64,000 nucleotides of DNA from NCBI RefSeq assembly GCF_015207005.2, contig NZ_JADEXS020000001.1, positions 4,402,001-4,466,000 on the forward strand, written 5' to 3'. This DNA is from Desmonostoc muscorum LEGE 12446. Lineage in GTDB: Bacteria > Cyanobacteriota > Cyanobacteriia > Cyanobacteriales > Nostocaceae. The stretch's first letter is position 1. The number at the start of each line of letters is the position of its first letter. This document shows, one piece after another, positions 25,867 to 34,950 of the stretch. The notes under the pieces were generated by a model, which was not told where the DNA came from, did no database searches, and was given only the letters and a program-made list of their open reading frames with translations. A program made the translations under genes and the position numbers.

Positions 25867-25891
25867 ACACTGCTATGCCCTCCATAGCGCT

Positions 25892-26200
25892 AGGGCTGTT
25901 TCATTGCCCAAAGAGCTTTAAAAATCAAGGGTTCTAGCAATTAAAAATTGGTTATTTCGTTATAGCGGTTCCCATTCAGATGCGGTACAACATTATATCC
26001 CCAGGTGTAGGGGCACGGCAGTGCCGTGCCCCTACAGGTGTATCTCAGTAGGTCGGGAAACGCTATACCAGCGTGCCCAGAAAATGAACTATTTTACTGA
26101 TATTTCAATGTTTAAATGTTCATCTCATCGTCACCCTGACTTACAATTTTCTCGCTAACCATCTTGACAAATCCTGTTTGAAATGGAATGAAACAGCCCT
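25892..26200. mobile_element. 309-bp non-autonomous element with ISAs1-like ends
   Basis: It is bounded by a perfect 14-bp inverted repeat, AGGGCTGTTTCATT at 25892-25905 and AATGAAACAGCCCT at 26187-26200. This differs in one base from the ends of the ISAs1-family element at 54.9 kb (AGGGCTATTTCATT). There is no coding frame inside, and a 107-bp repeat is nested within. No target duplication could be confirmed. It is probably a MITE mobilised by the related transposase. Confidence 0.6.
25961..26067. repeat. 107-bp MITE-like palindromic repeat, copy 1
   Basis: It has TATAGCGGTTCCCA-type ends and a central palindrome GTAGGGGCACGGCA / TGCCGTGCCCCTAC. An inverted copy of the same length lies at 30090-30196, about 85% identical by eye. 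The TA at each end is consistent with a TA target. Confidence 0.8.
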
Positions 26201-26851
26201 GCGGATTTATCCGTGGGGAATGCGTTACAAGCCTGACCTTGATAAATAAAAGAGAAACATTGCTGCAACCAATGCCGTAGTGATTATTTATGCATCACTC
26301 ATCTGTCGGCGAATATCTTCACAGTGTCCAATCGCTTTCGACAAGGTGTCGATGATAGCATAGATCCCAACTGTTTAATTTAAGATCAGACCTATCCGAA
26401 TTTTCTGACTGGAGGGAATTTTATTGCGTGGCTGCCTGCGATCGCACTCCCACCTACTTAGCAGCTTAGGTTAATAATACTCAATGGAGTTTCTTGCTGC
26501 GATCGCCCTAACCAAAGAATCAACATTTCAAAGTTCGTCTTGGTCAACTAATGGTTGTTGTCGCATAATTGCCCAGTGGTGATTAGCGATTAGCTGTTTT
26601 TAACATTATCTATTTATACTTTTGTACTGAGCTAGTAGCAAAAATCGGGTAAACCTTAACTAGGATTAATAATTTTCTACTTTGTAGAAAATTAATTTTC
26701 ATCTAGAGTAGGACAAAGATACCTGCTGTTGACCACATAAACAAAAGCTAGATCAAGCCTCTGGCTTCTAGCTATAGGAAACCAACTTTAATTATTGAGA
26801 GTCTGGTTTCAAAATGGGTAACAGCACCATTCCCCATCAGCTTGATCACCT
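26201..26851. other. Intergenic region without a recognisable gene
   Basis: 650 bases with HIP1-like motifs and stop codons in all frames. No coding, RNA or repeat signature was recognised beyond the inverted repeat TTTTCTACTTTG / AGAAAATTAATTTTC near 26670-26700. Confidence 0.5.
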
Positions 26852-27457
26852 ATGCTAAAAGTTATGCACTCGGCCACCAACTCAGCCACTCCAAATGCCC
26901 AGTGGGAGGATTTAATCAAGCTTCCAGCCCCAAACACAGTCCAATGGGAAAATATCAAAACCCAATTAGATTTGGTGCTGTTGGCGCTAGAAACCTTAAC
27001 TGGGATTGGTTCTGAGGCTATGCTTTCGGCGGCAACTGATTTGAATTTAGAGTCAAGAGTGCCAGACCGCGTAGCTTTATGGCGACTACGCCAATCAAAT
27101 CCCCTACGCAAAGGTCAAGGAGGGCGAAAAAAGCTAGATGTAGAAGAAGCGCGATCGCTTGTTCTTATCACCTGCTACCTAGCCAAACAGCACCAGGAAT
27201 TAATTCGCCGTGCTGTTGGCTTGTTAGAACAAATGGCAGAAAGTAACCGGGAACCTCACCAGGCTGCTTTACTTGGAGATTATATTGATGCTTTTTGCAA
27301 CACCTACCAAGAGCGGATGGAAGAGGACGAGCAAATCTCAACGGATTTACTTACCAACCTGGCACTAAAACTGCTTGTAGATTTACTTTTTTACAGTGCC
27401 CCTGGCGGGCATCGCCGTCTTTGGCTAGCACTTATAGACCGTTCTACAAAATTTTAA
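26852..27457 (+). CDS. DUF3038 protein
   Basis: 201 residues of a cyanobacteria-specific helical family of unknown function. Core blocks are TQLDLVLLALETLTGIGSEA, VPDRVALWRLRQSNPLRKG and VEEARSLVLITCYLAKQHQ, followed by LALKLLVDLLFYSAPGGHRRLW at the end. There is no signal peptide or membrane helix. It is followed on the same strand, 259 bases later, by the DUF4335 gene, its constant neighbour in cyanobacteria in my recollection. The ATG at the start is followed by a second in-frame ATG at codon 5 that could equally be used. The function is unknown. Confidence 0.85.
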   Translation: MLKVMHSATNSATPNAQWEDLIKLPAPNTVQWENIKTQLDLVLLALETLTGIGSEAMLSAATDLNLESRVPDRVALWRLRQSNPLRKGQGGRKKLDVEEARSLVLITCYLAKQHQELIRRAVGLLEQMAESNREPHQAALLGDYIDAFCNTYQERMEEDEQISTDLLTNLALKLLVDLLFYSAPGGHRRLWLALIDRSTKF

Positions 27458-27716
27458 ATTTGACATTTGAGATTCCTCAACCACAATTCGCCGATGTAAG
27501 TTTGCTAGGTCAAGAAACCCTTTTGACGATCGCTAGCCCTTGGGCAATGCCCTATCAACATTGGTTCTTCCTTGCACATCAGTTTGCACAAACAAAAGAA
27601 TCTTCTACAGTTCTGAGTTGCAACTGACTCAACTTTTATCTCCGACACGCTACGCGTAGCTTGCTTCGACTTAGGAGTACGCAAAATCCCAAATAGTCTT
27701 CCTCGCAGTTCCTGCC

Positions 27717-29336
27717 ATGCCTCTATCAAATACTGTGATTCGTCGCTACACACCCCCTACTTGTACGCTAGAAGTATTCGCCCAAAGCTCACCTTTGTCG
27801 CGGTGGATGGGGAAAACTGTCCTTAAGCAGCTCAGCTTTGAGCTACGTTTTGACGATCCCCGACTACCAGAAGAACACAAATTTCCCATTCGGGGCGATC
27901 GCAACCAACTGGAAGCTTTGTGTGATGCAGTCACCAGCTATGTACAACAATTCCTCCAACAGTCTCCAGAAAGCTTTTGGGTCAGTTTCTCAGGTACCCA
28001 ACAGTCAAACACAGCGCTGGATGAGCCAGAATTAGAACTATCAACAAAAACATTAAATTCTTTTAATACCCAACTTCCAGGGGCAAATATACATTTAGAA
28101 CCCAGCAGCTATTTAACTCACAATCTATTTCTCGGTTCTCTCGCCAACCAAACATCTGGTCCAGTGATTCAACTGAGTTTGTTGCAACTATTCGATTTGG
28201 CAACGGCTTTAGATGAATACTCAACCGATGTTATAGCACTACCAACTCTCAACAGTAGGAGTTCAGATATGAGCTTCCCCGCTTGGGCACCTATTGCCGC
28301 AGTATTAGTATTAGGCGTCGGCTTTTTACCAGTTACCTGGCAATATGCCAACAACATCAGGCAAAAACAACAGCAGACAGCCAAAACAGCAGATTCAACA
28401 GAGGTAAAGACTGCGCTACAACCTTCACCCTCTTTAACCTTTCCCACACCCCAACCCGGACTCACCACCCCAGCAGATAATTTGCTCGGTTCTACTCCTC
28501 CACCCCCAGCATCTAGTTTGCCCCAAACACCTCTAAAATCAACTGGTTCCAGTTTGTCTACGGCACCATCTGTATTGCCAAATAATGCACTGGCCATACC
28601 TCCCATACCTCAGGGGACGACAGCAACTGCACCCAAGAATTCAGCCATCGCACCATCCAGTAAAATCCCCGGACAGGAAATCGCCATACTACCAAATCTG
28701 GGACAAAATCTCACAGCCTCAAATCCCCAAGCTGATGCTCTCCCTAAAAGGCGGAATTTACCCTCCAATCTATCTTCTACCACACCCAAGTTCTCACCCA
28801 ACACCTCGCCAATAGTCCCCCCGTCTCTTGACACCATACCCAATAATCCCCGTGTCAATACTTCCACCCAAGCTTCCCCATTAACATCACAACAACTGGA
28901 CGAAACAATCAGTGCCCTAGAGGCAAATTCTGCAAGAAATAAACCCTCCTCGCAACTGCCTTCCTCTGGGACTGCTAATAGTAATCCATTTATCGATCAA
29001 TTAGGAGACGGAGGCAAAACCCCTACATCCAGAGAAGTGGCAACAGGCACATTATTTGATACACCTCAAGTAGCAGAAGCCAGACAATACCTCACAAAGC
29101 GCTGGCAACCACCTGCGGGATTGGGACAAACATTAGAATACAGTTTGCTAGTCAGTGTTGACGGCACAGTTGAACGAATTTTGCCTCTGAATAAAGCAGC
29201 CAGAGAATACGTTGATAGCGCTGGAATGCCGGAAGTTGGTCAACCTTTTGTTTCCGCCAATAGACGCGGACAAAACGTCAGAATTCGAGTTGTTCTCAGT
29301 CCTGATGGCAAGGTACAGACTTTTCCAGATGAATAA
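27717..29336 (+). CDS. DUF4335 membrane-anchored protein with TonB-like C-terminus
   Basis: 539 residues. The N-terminal DUF4335 domain (about 1-180) starts with IRRYTPPTCTLEVFAQSSPL. A single membrane helix (AWAPIAAVLVLGVGFLPVTW, about 190-210) is followed by a long Pro/Ser/Thr-rich, probably extracytoplasmic, linker (about 220-430). A C-terminal globular domain (about 440-539: AREYLTKRW-like, YSLLVSVDGTVERILPL, VRIRVVLSPDGKVQ) resembles TonB/energy-transducer ends. The architecture of cytosolic sensor, helix, linker and periplasmic domain suggests trans-envelope coupling with DUF3038 as cytosolic partner. The function is unknown. Confidence 0.85.
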   Translation: MPLSNTVIRRYTPPTCTLEVFAQSSPLSRWMGKTVLKQLSFELRFDDPRLPEEHKFPIRGDRNQLEALCDAVTSYVQQFLQQSPESFWVSFSGTQQSNTALDEPELELSTKTLNSFNTQLPGANIHLEPSSYLTHNLFLGSLANQTSGPVIQLSLLQLFDLATALDEYSTDVIALPTLNSRSSDMSFPAWAPIAAVLVLGVGFLPVTWQYANNIRQKQQQTAKTADSTEVKTALQPSPSLTFPTPQPGLTTPADNLLGSTPPPPASSLPQTPLKSTGSSLSTAPSVLPNNALAIPPIPQGTTATAPKNSAIAPSSKIPGQEIAILPNLGQNLTASNPQADALPKRRNLPSNLSSTTPKFSPNTSPIVPPSLDTIPNNPRVNTSTQASPLTSQQLDETISALEANSARNKPSSQLPSSGTANSNPFIDQLGDGGKTPTSREVATGTLFDTPQVAEARQYLTKRWQPPAGLGQTLEYSLLVSVDGTVERILPLNKAAREYVDSAGMPEVGQPFVSANRRGQNVRIRVVLSPDGKVQTFPDE

Positions 29337-29366
29337 GTAAACTCATTCCTTTGTTGACACTTCTAT

Positions 29367-29395
29367 AACTGGTACAAACTTTGTGCCAGTTTTTA
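29367..29395 (+). terminator. Rho-independent terminator after the DUF4335 gene
   Basis: The arms AACTGGTACAAA and TTTGTGCCAGTT pair over 12 positions (one G-T) and are followed by TTTTATTTG. The element lies about 30 bases past the stop. Confidence 0.75.
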
Positions 29396-29676
29396 TTTGC
29401 TCCAATTGCTCTGAAGCTAGGCTTTTTGAGTCCAGTTAGCAAACTGGTCTGACTATTGATAGCAGTAAAACTACCAATGAATACAATTATTTTTAACAGC
29501 AATTAACCGAAATAAGACTGAAAATACAGGTCTTAAAACTCACATAAATATGAGTTGATGGAACCTAACCCAAACCTCTTTTCTATAAAGAAAGAGACAA
29601 AAAATCTACTCCATAATTAATTGGAGAATTCTTTTTCAAAAATTAGTATTAATTACTCACGAAAAAGGTAGGAAAT

Positions 29677-29961
29677 ATGCAATCAGTTGGTAATCAAAAA
29701 GACAGTCAAGCTTGGATTATTCAAACATGGGCAGCTTTTGTGTTTTCTATTTCTATGACTACTTTTGGCATTGTGAATTTACCTGTAGATAGCTGGGTAA
29801 AAGGCTTTATGGGTATGGGTTTAGCTTTTTCTGTTGGCTCAACTTTTACTTTAGCAAAAACCACTAGAGACCTGCATGAAACTAGAAAATTAACCGCTAG
29901 AATCGACGAAGCAAAAGTAGAAAAATTGCTTTCACAACACGATCCTCTCAATTTCAAATAA
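29677..29961 (+). CDS. YiaA/YiaB two-helix membrane protein
   Basis: 94 residues with two hydrophobic helices, WIIQTWAAFVFSISMTTFGI (about 13-32) and GFMGMGLAFSVGSTFTLAKT (about 45-64). These match the YiaAB two-helix domain, and a short charged cytosolic tail follows. YiaA homologues are small inner-membrane proteins of unknown role. AGGTAGGAAAT before the ATG is a good Shine-Dalgarno (AGGA seven bases upstream). It stands alone. Confidence 0.8.
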   Translation: MQSVGNQKDSQAWIIQTWAAFVFSISMTTFGIVNLPVDSWVKGFMGMGLAFSVGSTFTLAKTTRDLHETRKLTARIDEAKVEKLLSQHDPLNFK

Positions 29962-30089
29962 AGGCAACCAAAGAAATTTTAGATTTTGGATTAAAAAGCT
30001 TTTATCAAAAAGCTGTTTCAGGAATATCAAACAACAGCATCCATTCCAATTTCTTTTTAATTCAGAATTCAGGAGTCAGAATTCTGAAT

Positions 30090-30196
30090 TATAGCGTTTT
30101 CCCACAAGTGTGAGATACACCTGTAGGGGCACGGCATTGCCGTGCCCCTACACCTTGCGATAGATGTTGTACTGCATCTGAATGGGAACCGCTATA
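30090..30196. repeat. 107-bp MITE-like palindromic repeat, copy 2 (inverted)
   Basis: The reverse complement of this segment aligns end to end with 25961-26067, including TATAGCGGTTCCCATTCAGA, the palindromic core and the TAGCG ends. It is inserted directly beside a CTGAATT-type repeat. Confidence 0.8.
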
Positions 30197-30206
30197 TGCT
30201 GTATAA

Positions 30207-30240
30207 CAAAAAATAAAAGGACTGATTCTACCAGTCCTTT
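30207..30240 (-). terminator. Terminator of the DUF2997-Ycf35-ferredoxin operon
   Basis: On the minus strand the hairpin AAAGGACTG...CAGTCCTTT (seven-base loop) is followed by TATTTTTTG, shortly after the ferredoxin stop codon. Confidence 0.8.
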
Positions 30241-30264
30241 ATTAATTCGATTAAAATTTTTATT

Positions 30265-30726
30265 TTAATAACGGGATTTTTTGGTCTTTAACTTTTGCTT
30301 TTTACGTCGCCGTTCGCTAGCAGCAACTGCCTGTTCTACCGGATAACCCACGACAGGAATTACCTGAAATTTGCGTTCTTCTTCTAAATTTTTGAGTTCA
30401 GTGTAATCAACCCAGTGAATGCAATCAACCGGACAAGTGTCAATTGCTTCTTGGATAATTTCTTCGGCGTCCCCATCTTGGCGAATCACTCGCGATCGCC
30501 CATAATCTGGTTCAATGTAAAAAGTATTACGCGCAACATGAGCGCAGTGTTTACAACCAATACAGGTGATTTCATCTACATAAACACCATTTTGGCGAAG
30601 CACACCGCCCAATTCCGGTTCTAAACCAGAACGTTCCGGGGCATCCCGTAAAAAACCCCCTAATTCTGGTTCCAAACCGGAACGGTTGTCTTCTTGTTCT
30701 TCCGGCGAAGGCAGAAAATCAGCCAT
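30265..30726 (-). CDS. 4Fe-4S ferredoxin with duplicated N-terminal motif
   Basis: 153 residues. The cluster motif is ITCIGCKHCAHVARNTFY (CxxCxxC, about 57-63) with the distal Cys in IDTCPVDCIHW (CP), i.e. one 4Fe-4S centre plus an extra Cys. The N-terminal 45 residues carry a tandem duplication, RSGLEPELGGFLRDAPE then RSGLEPELGGVLRQNG. The C-terminus is a lysine/arginine-rich tail (RRRKKQKLKTKKSRY). Such PSII-associated or photosynthetic ferredoxin-like proteins are conserved in cyanobacteria; the redox partner is unknown. Its ATG touches the ycf35 stop by one base, so it is the last gene of a three-gene operon. Confidence 0.88.
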   Translation of the reverse strand: MADFLPSPEEQEDNRSGLEPELGGFLRDAPERSGLEPELGGVLRQNGVYVDEITCIGCKHCAHVARNTFYIEPDYGRSRVIRQDGDAEEIIQEAIDTCPVDCIHWVDYTELKNLEEERKFQVIPVVGYPVEQAVAASERRRKKQKLKTKKSRY

Positions 30727-31112
30727 TACGCACTCCAGCGTTGTACTACCAGGCGTATAGAACCATCTTCATTTTTTTGCTCTTCAGCGACTTGAAAGCC
30801 AACACGAGCAGTTTCTTTCATAACTGTTTGGTAAGCATAGCGCTGTGTTACCTGGCGCAAGAATCCATCCACAGAAAGATTTTGCTGCCAATATTGCAAG
30901 TCAGCCACCAGTTCATATTCTTTGCCATTCCATCTAAAGCCGATGTCGTAGCCATTTTCCTGCTCGATACTAACTTCCGCAGGATGAGTTTGACCGCGAT
31001 AGCCGCGTACTTCGCGTGGGCCTGGTTTCCAGTCTATGCCTAATTCAGTCAGAGCATCTTTCAAAGAATCAAGGTTACGGATTTGAGTCTTAATTTGGCT
31101 AAAGTGTGACAT
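30726..31112 (-). CDS. ycf35: Ycf35 (DUF1257) protein
   Basis: 128 residues of the DUF1257/Ycf35 family, also encoded on red-algal plastid genomes. It starts MSHFSQIKTQIRNLDSLKDA and has GPREVRGYRGQ, YDIGFRWNGKEYELVADLQYW and the C-terminal RLVVQRW. It is a small soluble alpha/beta protein with no known function. It is the second gene in DUF2997-ycf35-ferredoxin, the order I recall across cyanobacteria, and this suggests an iron-sulphur or photosynthesis-linked role. That inference is by context only. Confidence 0.88.
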   Translation of the reverse strand: MSHFSQIKTQIRNLDSLKDALTELGIDWKPGPREVRGYRGQTHPAEVSIEQENGYDIGFRWNGKEYELVADLQYWQQNLSVDGFLRQVTQRYAYQTVMKETARVGFQVAEEQKNEDGSIRLVVQRWSA

Positions 31113-31151
31113 GGTGGTTTGAATTAAATGACACTAAACTACTGTGAAAAC

Positions 31152-31361
31152 TTACCAATCGCTGTAAGTGTTTTGGGTATTCGCCACGTTCGGTTGCTGC
31201 ACCTTGGCGGCGAAGTATTCTGAGGTTGGCTCATGCTTAAGTACTTGCCCCAGCTGTGCCTCTATTGCTGCTGTAACCTCAGCGCAAGAAGCACCCACAA
31301 TGCCAGTGACTTTTTCCTGTACCCGACCATCTGGATAAATTATGAATTCTAATGTCTCCAT
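31152..31361 (-). CDS. DUF2997 small protein
   Basis: 69 residues from the ATG (METLEFIIYPDGRVQEKV), preferred over a TTG four codons upstream because METLEF is the usual family start. The first half is a beta-hairpin-like block and GIVGASCAEVTAAIEAQLG is the conserved helix. It leads the DUF2997-ycf35-ferredoxin operon, 39 bases before ycf35. The function is unknown. Confidence 0.8.
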   Translation of the reverse strand: METLEFIIYPDGRVQEKVTGIVGASCAEVTAAIEAQLGQVLKHEPTSEYFAAKVQQPNVANTQNTYSDW

Positions 31362-32001
31362 GCTCTTGGCCAACCACGATAAGTACGTTTGAATTGTACT
31401 GCCTTAGCAGAAGGCTACAAATATAGCCATCGGAACATTTTTACTTAGATACAAACTTGCCATTTGTTAACTAATGTTCCATCTTTCAATATATATATCT
31501 CAGAATCTTTACAAAAATTATTAATTTTGCTATCACACACATCAGTCTTTAGTTAGTGTCTCTTAACCTCATTAATTAGTCAAGGTAGGCTATGAGTGTG
31601 CTAGGTAAGCGCCAAAAGTCCTAAAAATAAGCATTATACGTAGTATGGCCAGCCAGTAGAGTTACAAAAGTATAAAATTTCTTGAAAAACTTTATCATTA
31701 CAATTAACCTGTCCCTATTCTTGCAAAGGTTACCCACAGGTAGATATTGGTGTATGCGATCGCAGTCCTAAACCTTTTGACCCTGGTCTGGTTACTACCA
31801 AGCTGATAACTGTCAAAATAAGCACTCAATCTGTTTATATGCGATCGCTATCATTGGAAGATTCACCAAGAGTTTGCTGTGCAGCGTGACGTAGCTGAAT
31901 ACCCTTGATAGCCGTGAGTCTTGCAACTCCCACTCTAGAGCGCTAGCTAGTAATTGAGCAGCAACAAAACTAACGTCTTGCCCCGCTCTGGCTACTATCG
32001 C
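31362..32001. other. Intergenic region without a recognisable gene
   Basis: 640 bases holding two HIP1 sites (near 31757 and 31842) and AT-rich promoter-like sequence before the minus-strand operon. The longest apparent frames are under 30 codons with no ribosome site. Nothing further is supported. Confidence 0.5.
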
Positions 32002-32250
32002 TTAAGCAGTCACCATTTCTGGGAGTGAATCAGGGGATGCTGGCTCAAAATGTAACACCATAATTTGCTCTGGGCGTAAACCGATAGATTCGTAAGTGCG
32101 GCCGTGGCGATCGCTAAATTCAACCTCAAATGCAGCGCCGCTAGCTAATAATTCGACTACTGTACCAACTTGACCACGGTACAGGTTGTATTCAGGTAGA
32201 TCAACTGTCAGTGCTACTACATCCAGCAACTTGACTCTATTTTTGGTCAT
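32002..32250 (-). CDS. DUF4926 small protein
   Basis: 82 residues of the DUF4926 family. It opens with VKLLDVVALTVDLPEYNLYRG and continues GQVGTVVELLASGAAFEVEF, an SH3-like beta fold, then RPEQIMVLHFEP. In many bacteria such genes sit next to DUF6883-type partners in toxin-antitoxin-like arrangements; no partner is visible here. The ATG start is clear. It may be an orphan survivor of a two-gene module. Confidence 0.8.
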   Translation of the reverse strand: MTKNRVKLLDVVALTVDLPEYNLYRGQVGTVVELLASGAAFEVEFSDRHGRTYESIGLRPEQIMVLHFEPASPDSLPEMVTA

Positions 32251-32488
32251 CTTTTATGATTTCCAGCCAGATATTACAGTGAATAGCAGGTTGTTAATCT
32301 TGGGACATCAGAACCTTCTTCGATAATCCAAGCACTCAGAATGGTTATACTTTTATTTTGCAATTTTAGGCTTAAATCGTAGTATGTAGTGTTGTCTAAA
32401 TTGATTACGTCGTCCCAAGCTAACTTCACAAGTTTTGACAAATTTGAGAATAATTCAGTGTGTTAACCTGTATTTTAGCTGCTGAAAA

Positions 32489-33598
32489 CTATGTAGCAAC
32501 AGCTTGAGCATTTTCATAAGCAGCCACAATTGCTTTGAATTTATCAGCATACTGATAAATTTCATTGAGGTTATTGATAGAGACTTTATACGAAACTTTA
32601 CTGCCATTTGCATCTTTCGAGAATATTTCTAACTTCTTACTATTTTGATCGTTAAAATAAAAACGAACAATTGGTCTCCAAGTATTACCATCAAGCAGAA
32701 TATTACAGTAGCTCGCTGTATCTTTATATGTTACCCTTGCTGGGTCTAATATCTGACGTAAAATCGACTTAATAATGTAATACCCCTCACGCTCATCATC
32801 TGTAAATTCAGGTTGTTTTATAGTCTGTTCTGGTTTGATTTCTGGTTCCGAAGTTGCAGATTCTTGCTTCGTTTTTGAGCGACCTGCTGCTTCATCTAAA
32901 AGGGTTTCAATCTCCTCACGAATAAATTCTTTAATAGCCCTTTGTGTATAGCCAACAAACTCATTTTTTAATTGCCCTACGAAATTATTACCAGGACATA
33001 AATCTTTAAAAAAATATTTAACAAACTCATCATTGGGCACTTCAACCTGCTTTTTAAGCAGAGCTTTGATACCACCGACATACTTTAATTCTGAGGCTGC
33101 TGTAATAGCTTCATCAATATTAAATGCCGATTTTGTTAATTTAGTCAATTCACGGATTGCTGAGTCATTCAAATTGAGTAAATCTAACTCTAAGAATGGA
33201 GTTTTATCCATTTTATTGGGTTTTTCCAAGTCAGCATAAAATTTGTATTTTACTCCATCAGTTAATATAGCAATTCGAGCTTCAGTTGCCATGAAATAAG
33301 CAAACAACTGGCTCCATTCACGATCATTCTTAAAATCAGTACCGTAACGTTTACACTCAATCAAAATTGCGGGTTGACCGTTTTGGAATATTGCATAGTC
33401 TAGCTTGTAATTTGTGCTAGCTCCCACATTTGCATCATATTCAGGCATAACTTCATTTGGGTTAAAGGCGTCATACCCCAAGATTTGCTGAATAAAAGGC
33501 ATAATCAGGAAGTGCTTTGTAGCTTCTTCAGTCTTGATGCTACCTAATTTTGTAGGGATTGTAGATCCAAAGGCTTTGACTTGATCAACGAAATCCAT
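32489..33598 (-). CDS. Stand-alone HsdR-N-like nuclease (type I restriction N-terminal family)
   Basis: About 369 residues. The N-terminal half matches the HSDR_N_2 family: EEATKHFLIMPFIQQILGYD, then the nuclease core KLDYAIFQNGQPAILIECKR (Asp and Glu-x-Lys) and ARIAILTDGVKYKFYAD. The C-terminal half has a helical region and a beta domain (WRPIVRFYFNDQNSKKLEIF). No HsdM, HsdS or helicase accompanies it. The ATG was chosen because GGAG lies nine bases upstream, while the longer TTG start would place that site inside the gene. Solo versions are common and unassigned; a defence role is inference. Confidence 0.8.
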   Translation of the reverse strand: MDFVDQVKAFGSTIPTKLGSIKTEEATKHFLIMPFIQQILGYDAFNPNEVMPEYDANVGASTNYKLDYAIFQNGQPAILIECKRYGTDFKNDREWSQLFAYFMATEARIAILTDGVKYKFYADLEKPNKMDKTPFLELDLLNLNDSAIRELTKLTKSAFNIDEAITAASELKYVGGIKALLKKQVEVPNDEFVKYFFKDLCPGNNFVGQLKNEFVGYTQRAIKEFIREEIETLLDEAAGRSKTKQESATSEPEIKPEQTIKQPEFTDDEREGYYIIKSILRQILDPARVTYKDTASYCNILLDGNTWRPIVRFYFNDQNSKKLEIFSKDANGSKVSYKVSINNLNEIYQYADKFKAIVAAYENAQAVAT

Positions 33599-33942
33599 AA
33601 TGCCATACTCCAATACTTTTGATTATGACTATGTAGGCTATCAAGTTATAATTCACACAAAATCTCAATAACTAACAGGATTTTGAAGTAAAACAATAAT
33701 TTACACCCATGTTCTTAACCGCGCTGATTGTGATGTTCCCAGTCCTCTAGATTTTTGACGTTATGCCTGGTGAAAATTTGCCCAAACCCAAATCACTCAG
33801 CAATAATTTCTGGTAAAAAATGCATCTGTAGTGGAAGAACCAAGGATAATGAAGCATAATTAACCTCCATAGCTTTTAGCTATTAGCCGGAAGCTGAGAT
33901 GCCGAATGCTAAAGGCTTTTAACTCAACTCAACAAATTGACT
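33599..33942. other. Divergent intergenic region
   Basis: The 344-base gap between the HsdR-N-like gene and the dehydrogenase-like gene holds only the presumed promoters. No repeat, hairpin or coding frame of note was seen. Confidence 0.5.
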
Positions 33943-34947
33943 ATGAACACAGAACAAGCGAACAAAACAATCCGCGTCGGAGTACTGGGGTTTGGCGGAC
34001 TAGGACAAGCCGCCGCCAAGCTACTTGCTGCCAAACGCGAAATGATTTTAGTCGCAGCCGCAGATCAAAAAGGCTACGCTTACGCCGCTGAAGGTTTAAA
34101 TACTCAAGAATGCATCGCCACCTATCAGTCCCAAGGCTCAGTAGGTTATCTAGAGCCAGTTGGGACATTAAGCAATAACAGTATTCAAGATTTAATCGCT
34201 ACCAGTCAGCCTGTAGATGGCTATTTTCTGGCTTTACCCAACCTACCCAATGATTTTATTCCCTCTGTTGCCAAGCAGTTTATCGAATCCGGTTGGCGGG
34301 GTGTGCTAGTGGATGCAATCAAGCGCACCAGTGCTGTAGAACAATTACTGGCGATGAAAGAAGAACTGCAAGCCGCTGGAATTACCTACATGACAGGATG
34401 CGGTGCCACGCCTGGACTGTTAACCGCCGCCGCCGCTTTAGCCGCCCAAAGCTATGCCGAAATTCACAAGGTAGAAATTACTTTTGGTGTAGGAATTGCC
34501 AACTGGGAAGCTTACCGCGCCACGGTTCGGGAAGATATTGGGCATATGCCTGGTTACACGGTGGAAACTGCTAGGGCGATGACTGATGCAGAAGTAGAAG
34601 CGCTATTAGATAAAACTAATGGCGTGCTTACCTTAGAGAACATGGAACACGCTGATGATGTGATGTTAGAGGTAGCGGGAATAGTGGGGCGCGATCGCGT
34701 TACTGTTGGTGGTGTAGTCGATACTCGCAATCCTAAAAAACCTCTTAGCACCAACGTTAAGGTTACAGGACGCACCTTTGAAGGGAAAATTTCCACCCAT
34801 ACCTTTACTTTGGGAGATGAAACCAGCATGGCAGCCAATGTCTGCGGACCTGCTTTCGGCTATCTCAAAGCTGGTAGACAATTGCACCAACGCGGCATTC
34901 ATGGCATATTTACCGCTGCGGAAATTATGCCCCAGTTTGTGAAATAA
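33943..34947 (+). CDS. Saccharopine-dehydrogenase-like NAD(P)-binding oxidoreductase
   Basis: 334 residues. An N-terminal Rossmann fold has [18 protein letters not shown] (GxGxxG-type, about 12-29). Downstream are [35 protein letters not shown] and [18 protein letters not shown], the block that saccharopine-type enzymes use for substrate and nicotinamide contacts. It is annotated as saccharopine dehydrogenase-like in cyanobacteria, but lysine-pathway function is unlikely because the usual partner domain is missing. The start is ATG rather than the TTG two codons before. A strong bidirectional terminator follows. Confidence 0.85.
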   Translation: MNTEQANKTIRVGVLGFGGLGQAAAKLLAAKREMILVAAADQKGYAYAAEGLNTQECIATYQSQGSVGYLEPVGTLSNNSIQDLIATSQPVDGYFLALPNLPNDFIPSVAKQFIESGWRGVLVDAIKRTSAVEQLLAMKEELQAAGITYMTGCGATPGLLTAAAALAAQSYAEIHKVEITFGVGIANWEAYRATVREDIGHMPGYTVETARAMTDAEVEALLDKTNGVLTLENMEHADDVMLEVAGIVGRDRVTVGGVVDTRNPKKPLSTNVKVTGRTFEGKISTHTFTLGDETSMAANVCGPAFGYLKAGRQLHQRGIHGIFTAAEIMPQFVK

Positions 34948-34950
34948 AAA

